Positions 39,478 through 43,307 of a stretch of DNA of 43,307 nucleotides are shown here, piece by piece. Position numbers and translations under genes: made by a program. The notes under the pieces are model-generated. The model was not told the origin of the DNA. It saw only the letters and a program-made list of their open reading frames with translations, and did no database searches. The DNA is from an uncultured Acidobacteriia bacterium (GTDB lineage: Bacteria; Acidobacteriota; Terriglobia; Bryobacterales; Bryobacteraceae): assembly GCA_903900705.1 (NCBI GenBank), contig CAIUOG010000011.1, positions 1 through 43,307 on the forward strand, in the 5' to 3' direction. Numbering within the stretch: the first letter of the stretch is position 1; every line of letters starts with the position of its first letter.

Positions 39478-39686
39478 ACGGTTGCGAAGATGCCGGCCCG
39501 CTGCAGCGCGGCTTCCACGTCGGAAGTGCGGAGGCGGGTGGCATCGAACTCAACGATCAGGTCTTCGCGGGAAGGCGCGATCTTAATCCATTCGATGCCG
39601 TAGAGGGCCTGGGCGTCGGCGATCTGTTGCATCAGGGCGTCATCGAGGGGACGCTCAAGGTGGAAGCTTTTTTGAACCTTGGTCAT
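39474..39686 (-). CDS. Small conserved protein, ferredoxin-fold-like
   Basis: 70 residues. MTKVQKSFHLERPLDDALMQQIADAQALYG then IEWIKIAPSREDLIVEFDA and TRLRTSDVEAALQRAGIFA give a beta-alpha-beta-beta-alpha order like HMA/ferredoxin-fold proteins, without the metal-binding CxxC. Encoded 15 nt after thiD on the same strand, so probably co-transcribed. Function unknown. Its stop overlaps the last codon of ptrB on the other strand. Confidence 0.7.
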   Translation of the reverse strand: MTKVQKSFHLERPLDDALMQQIADAQALYGIEWIKIAPSREDLIVEFDATRLRTSDVEAALQRAGIFATV

Positions 39687-39701
39687 GGCTAGGAAAGCCG
39701 A

Positions 39702-40511
39702 TTATAGCGAATCCGGTATTTTCGCATGATGATTGACGGGGCCGCTGCCGCCGCCCAGGCCAGGCGCGGTACGAATCGCTTCAGAAATAAAGGCTTTACC
39801 GCCCCGGACGGCGGTCAGCATGGGCGCTCCGCCGGCCAGCAGGGCCGTGATGGCGGCCGAGTACGCGCAGCCAGTGCCGTGGGTGTGCCGGGTGGCAATC
39901 CGGGGGGCGCGGAGTTCGGTGAAAACGCCGTCCGCATAGAGCAGGTCCACGGCGTCATTTTCGTGGGGCCCGTCGTTTTCGAGATGACCGCCTTTGACCA
40001 GCACGGCGCGAGGGCCGAACTGGCTGATGCGGAGCGCGGCCTCCCGCATCAGCGGCAGCGAATTCACCGGGATGCCGGCCAGCACGGCGGCTTCCGGCAG
40101 GTTCGGTGTCACCAGAGTCGCCAGTGGCAACAGCCGGGAGCACAGGGTTTCGCGGGCGTTGTCATCCATGAGCGGCGCGCCATGCTTGCTGATCATGACG
40201 GGATCGACCACGAGGGGAAACCGCTGCCCGGCAAGGACCGCGGCGACGGCTTCGATGACTCCGGCGGAGCCCAGGGCGCCGGTCTTGGCGGCACCCGGCG
40301 GGATATCTTCCAGCACAGCGCGGATTTGTTCCGCCACCAGGACGGGATCGAGAATACTCACACGCGAGACGCGCAGGGTGTTCTGCACGGTGATGAGCGT
40401 GATGGCGGAGGCGCCGTAGACGCCGAGTTGGTGGAAAGTTTTCAGGTCGGCCTGAATGCCGGCGCCGCCGCTGGGGTCGGATCCGGCGATTGTCAGTGCA
40501 ACGGGATACAT
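39702..40511 (-). CDS. thiD: ThiD, hydroxymethylpyrimidine/phosphomethylpyrimidine kinase
   Basis: 269 residues from ATG 40511 (GTG 40517 also possible). ThiD phosphorylates HMP and HMP-P to give HMP-PP in thiamine synthesis. Diagnostic blocks: ALTIAGSDPSGGAGIQADLKTF at the start in shorter pieces, GVYGASAITLITVQNT, VVDPVMISKHGAPLMDDNA, LVTPNLPEAAVLAG, VLVKGGHL and the anion-hole/catalytic HGTGCAYSAAITA. The product is a precursor of ThDP, the cofactor of the enzyme encoded at 11162-12946, although the genes are far apart. No thiamine riboswitch was seen upstream. It is followed by the small ferredoxin-fold-like gene. Confidence 0.95.
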   Translation of the reverse strand: MYPVALTIAGSDPSGGAGIQADLKTFHQLGVYGASAITLITVQNTLRVSRVSILDPVLVAEQIRAVLEDIPPGAAKTGALGSAGVIEAVAAVLAGQRFPLVVDPVMISKHGAPLMDDNARETLCSRLLPLATLVTPNLPEAAVLAGIPVNSLPLMREAALRISQFGPRAVLVKGGHLENDGPHENDAVDLLYADGVFTELRAPRIATRHTHGTGCAYSAAITALLAGGAPMLTAVRGGKAFISEAIRTAPGLGGGSGPVNHHAKIPDSL

Positions 40512-40571
40512 TCGCACTCAGGTTAACCCGAGTGGTATGCAGGTACCACAACTGTCTGCCGATCAAAAGGC

Positions 40572-42377
40572 ATGAACAGGCGAGGAATAGCATTCGCACT
40601 GATGTTGGGAGGAGCGGTTTTTGGCGAGGATCTTCACTTTAAAACCAGAACCGTACAGTTGGCGGCACAAACGGAGGCGGATGCGGACGCGGGAATAGCG
40701 GATACGACGGCGACACACAAAATCATTCAGTTCGACCACTCCCCCGGGGTGGAAGATCTGGATTCGCTGCTGCGGGACGGCCTGACCGTGGTGGCGGCGC
40801 TACCGGATAACGCGGTGGTGGTGGCCGCGCCGGGCGGGCGGATTCCCCCTCGCCCCGGGGTGAACTGGATCGGGGCGATTCTGCCGGGCGACAAACTGAG
40901 CCCGGCGCTGATGCTGATGGAAATGGGAGACGACGACGTCGCGACCGCCATTGTTGAGTTCCACTCGGACCTGACGCCGGCCCAGCAGGATACGGTGGCG
41001 GGCAGCGAGGGGGTGACGTTTCAGCGCACGGCCGCACTGCGGCGGGATCATGCCATTGTGGTGGCGACGGCGGAGGAAATGGTGGCGCTGTCGCGGCATG
41101 ACGAGGTCGCTTACATCTTCCCCGCCGACCCGGCGCTGCTGACCGGCAACGATCTGATTGCCTGCGCCGGCATGCTGACGGCGAATGGAACGGTGGGCCA
41201 GTACGCGAATATTGTTCACGGCTGGAATCTGGATTCCGACAACGCGGCGCATCTGGGGTACGCGTTCGGGTCGATCACGCCCAAGGCGCCCGCGCAACTG
41301 GTGGAAAGTGAACTGGTGCGCGCGCTGAATGAGTGGGCGAGACACACGAACGTGATCTTTCAACCGACCACTGTGGCTTCCGCGCCGCGCACCATCCTGA
41401 TGAAGTTCGTGAGCGGCTCGCACGGAGATGCGTATCCGTTTGACGGGCCGGGAGGAATCCTGGCCCACACGTTTTATCCGGTGCCGATTAATGCGGAATC
41501 CATTGCCGGGGACATGCACCTCGATGCGGATGAGAACTGGCATGTGGGCGGCGATATCGACATCTACAGCGTGGCCCTGCATGAGGCGGGGCATGCGATC
41601 GGCCTGGGGCATTCCGATAAACCAGGGGACGTGATGTACCCCTACTACCGCAGCAATATGTCCCTTTCGGCGAATGATATTGGCGCCGCGCAGACCATGT
41701 ATGGACTGTTGGGTTCCGCCGCGCCGGTGAGCGGCGGCGGCAATCCCGCGCCGACGCCTGGGCCTGCGCCTGGGCCTGCGCCTGGGCCTGCGCCAAAGAC
41801 GACCCCGCTGCAGTTGACCCTGGATTCCGTTCCCGCGACGACGCAGGTGGCTGTCGCCGGAGTTTCCGGCACGGTTTCCGGGGGCGTCCCCGCCTATTCC
41901 GTGCAGTGGCAGACGGATCACGGCTACAGTGGTAAGGCCAGCTTCCCCAACGGGTCCTCAACCGCCTGGACGGCGGGCGGCATCAGCCTGGTGAACGGCG
42001 CGAACACGGTGACCGTGACCACCTTCGATTCGCAACAGAACTCGGCCAGTAAATCCGTAACCATCACGCTCCAGACGGCCGCGCCCACAGGCACACAGGG
42101 CAGCCTGCCGATCAGCGTCAAAATCTCTTCGCCCGTCTCCAGTGTGACCACGGTGACGTCGGGCGTGCTCACGGCATCCGGAACGGCTTCGGGCGGAAGA
42201 GGAGTAAACCGTGTGACATGGCAGACGGCGGCGGGAGCGAGCGGCACCGCCACCGGAACCGACCATTGGACAGCGGCGGGAATCCCGCTGCTGACCGGGA
42301 ACAACACGGTGGTAATTCGCGCCTGGGATGCGACGGGCGCCAGCGCCTGGGCGTCACTTCTGGCCGTTCGACACTAA
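40572..42377 (+). CDS. Secreted matrixin-like metalloprotease with C-terminal Ig-like domains
   Basis: 601 residues with a short signal peptide (MNRRGIAFALMLGGAVFGE). An N-terminal region (about 20-200) is probably a propeptide or S8-inhibitor-like domain. The metzincin zinc motif HEAGHAIGLGH is at residues 337-347, and the Met-turn DVMYP (Met355) follows, as in M10A matrixins. A proline-rich linker made of (PGPA) repeats joins two Ig-like modules of about 85 residues each (SVPATTQVAVAGVSGTVSGG and KISSPVSSVTTVTSGVLTA), which may bind cell-surface or polymer targets. The linker is encoded by three exact 12-nt repeats. Divergent from thiD; ribosome site AAAGG is close to the ATG. Confidence 0.87.
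   Translation: MNRRGIAFALMLGGAVFGEDLHFKTRTVQLAAQTEADADAGIADTTATHKIIQFDHSPGVEDLDSLLRDGLTVVAALPDNAVVVAAPGGRIPPRPGVNWIGAILPGDKLSPALMLMEMGDDDVATAIVEFHSDLTPAQQDTVAGSEGVTFQRTAALRRDHAIVVATAEEMVALSRHDEVAYIFPADPALLTGNDLIACAGMLTANGTVGQYANIVHGWNLDSDNAAHLGYAFGSITPKAPAQLVESELVRALNEWARHTNVIFQPTTVASAPRTILMKFVSGSHGDAYPFDGPGGILAHTFYPVPINAESIAGDMHLDADENWHVGGDIDIYSVALHEAGHAIGLGHSDKPGDVMYPYYRSNMSLSANDIGAAQTMYGLLGSAAPVSGGGNPAPTPGPAPGPAPGPAPKTTPLQLTLDSVPATTQVAVAGVSGTVSGGVPAYSVQWQTDHGYSGKASFPNGSSTAWTAGGISLVNGANTVTVTTFDSQQNSASKSVTITLQTAAPTGTQGSLPISVKISSPVSSVTTVTSGVLTASGTASGGRGVNRVTWQTAAGASGTATGTDHWTAAGIPLLTGNNTVVIRAWDATGASAWASLLAVRH
41756..41791 (+). repeat. Three perfect 12-nt repeats coding a Pro-Gly-Pro-Ala linker
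   Basis: GCCTGGGCCTGC occurs at 41756-41767, 41768-41779 and 41780-41791 without a mismatch. Copy number can change by slippage without shifting the frame, so linker length may differ between strains. Confidence 0.85.
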
Positions 42378-42399
42378 AACCAGCCCTTATACTGAGTTC

Positions 42400-43307
42400 A
42401 TGGCTCCGGAACCAGCCCTGACGGACGCAAACTTCCTGGCAGCGCTGCGCCGGATCCGGATTCTGGCCACCCTGCCGGATGACGATCTCGCCTGGTTCGC
42501 GGAGAGGTGCACGCAGATCCGCCTGAACCCGGGCGAGAGTTACCTGCGCGAGGGCGACGAGGCCGACCGGATGTTCCTGATCCTCGAAGGGGAACTGGTG
42601 GCGCGTTCGGAGACGGTGCTCCGCAACGAACCGCTGTTCCTTGCGCGCACCGGAACCATCACCGGCACGCTGCCGTTCTCCCGCCTGAAAAAGTTCAACC
42701 GGACCGTTCGGGCCAACGTTCCCACGTGGGCCGCCAGTTTTCCCCGGACCGAGTTCCCTGCCCTGCTGCAACGGCTGCCGGAGGTGGTTGCCCGACTGGT
42801 CGGCATCATGCTGGACCGCACGCGCGACCTGACGGTGGCCGAACAGCAGCACGAAAAGCTGCGCGCGCTGGGCCGGTTATCCGCTGGTTTCGCCCATGAA
42901 CTGAACAACCCGGTGTCCGCCACCGAACGGGCCTCCGGTGAAATGCAGGCCGCATTGCACCGCCTGATGGAAGCGAATATCCGGCTGGATGAACATCCGC
43001 TCACCGCGGCGCAGCGCCTTTACATTGCCTGCGCGGAACGGGAGTTCACCGAACGAAACGCGCCCCCGCCCGTGATGGAACCGATGGAGCGCAGTGACCG
43101 GGAGGAAGCCGTTTCCCTCTGGCTGGAGGAGCGGGGTGTTCCCTTCCCCTGGAACCTCGCGCCGACGCTGGTGGAGACGAACTGGACGGATGCCGACCTG
43201 ACGGATCTGGACTCGCGTTTCGGGCGGGAGACGCTGCCCTTCGTGCTCGACAGACTGACGGCAACCATGACCGTGAGCAAGCTGATGACGGAGATTCGCC
43301 ACTCATC
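42400..43307 (+). CDS. Cyclic-nucleotide-domain histidine kinase (3' partial)
   Basis: The frame from ATG 42400 stays open to the right edge (302 codons), so the gene is cut by the window. Residues about 10-135 form a CRP-like cyclic-nucleotide-binding domain (LATLPDDDLAWFAERC, GESYLREGDEADRMFLILEGEL). A helical region and an H-box follow, LRALGRLSAGFAHELNNPVSA with His166, typical of HisKA kinases. The ATPase domain should follow outside the window. Proteins of this build sense a signal through the first domain and autophosphorylate. The gene begins 22 nt after the metalloprotease stop. Confidence 0.82.
   Translation, partial: MAPEPALTDANFLAALRRIRILATLPDDDLAWFAERCTQIRLNPGESYLREGDEADRMFLILEGELVARSETVLRNEPLFLARTGTITGTLPFSRLKKFNRTVRANVPTWAASFPRTEFPALLQRLPEVVARLVGIMLDRTRDLTVAEQQHEKLRALGRLSAGFAHELNNPVSATERASGEMQAALHRLMEANIRLDEHPLTAAQRLYIACAEREFTERNAPPPVMEPMERSDREEAVSLWLEERGVPFPWNLAPTLVETNWTDADLTDLDSRFGRETLPFVLDRLTATMTVSKLMTEIRHS

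Overview
The window is a GC-rich bacterial chromosome segment. It most resembles Acidobacteriota of the Bryobacterales/Solibacteres type. This rests on several gene families seen together: an Oar-like TonB receptor with a carboxypeptidase-regulatory domain, a paired DUF1592/DUF1552 gene set, a TolB-like/TPR regulator, ThuA and PQQ exported enzymes, and many exported proteins carrying Gly/Arg-rich patches. The assignment is inferred from gene content; no rRNA or tRNA gene was seen.

Layout. 2-1525: end of a polytopic membrane protein that looks like an ABC-2 permease. 1526-2411: about 0.9 kb without a convincing gene. 2464-5356 (-): exported ThuA-like protein and PQQ-type dehydrogenase, with a terminator hairpin. 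5357-5597: divergent control region rich in inverted repeats. 5598-14237 (+): five-gene operon of TonB receptor, citryl-CoA-lyase-like protein, CoA-acylating aldehyde dehydrogenase, ThDP-dependent lyase/decarboxylase and MFS transporter. The genes overlap or are 5-20 nt apart, which suggests a dedicated uptake and catabolic pathway for an unidentified organic acid. It is the best candidate here for an undescribed system. 14248-16008 (-): TolB-like/TPR regulator. 16056-16534: a terminator and broken gene pieces, including the last ~63 codons of another TonB receptor. 16575-20303 (-): uvrA and an exported xylose-isomerase-like TIM barrel protein. 20433-21492 (+): a receiver-less OmpR-type DNA-binding protein and an ECF sigma factor.

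21456-28821 (-): DUF1592 cytochrome-type protein, DUF1552 protein, ankyrin-repeat protein and a two-esterase fusion, tightly spaced as one operon. Its promoter region (28822-29176) is shared with a divergent ECF sigma factor, a small membrane protein and a small conserved protein (29177-30432, +). A MarR regulator (30353-30892, -) lies tail to tail with the last of these.

30947-35339 (+): a catalytic M16 peptidase, a catalytically dead M16 partner carrying an extra LolA-like domain, and a separate exported LolA-like protein. 35255-37380 (-): OmpR-type response regulator and CpxA-like sensor kinase. 37429-39477 (+): oligopeptidase B. 39474-40511 (-): thiD and a small conserved protein. 40572-42377 (+): secreted matrixin-like metalloprotease with Ig-like repeats. 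42400-43307 (+): start of a cyclic-nucleotide-domain histidine kinase cut by the window edge.

Much of the window serves the cell envelope: nutrient uptake through a TonB receptor, periplasmic oxidation and hydrolysis, secreted peptidases, and the sigma factors and two-component system that probably control them.
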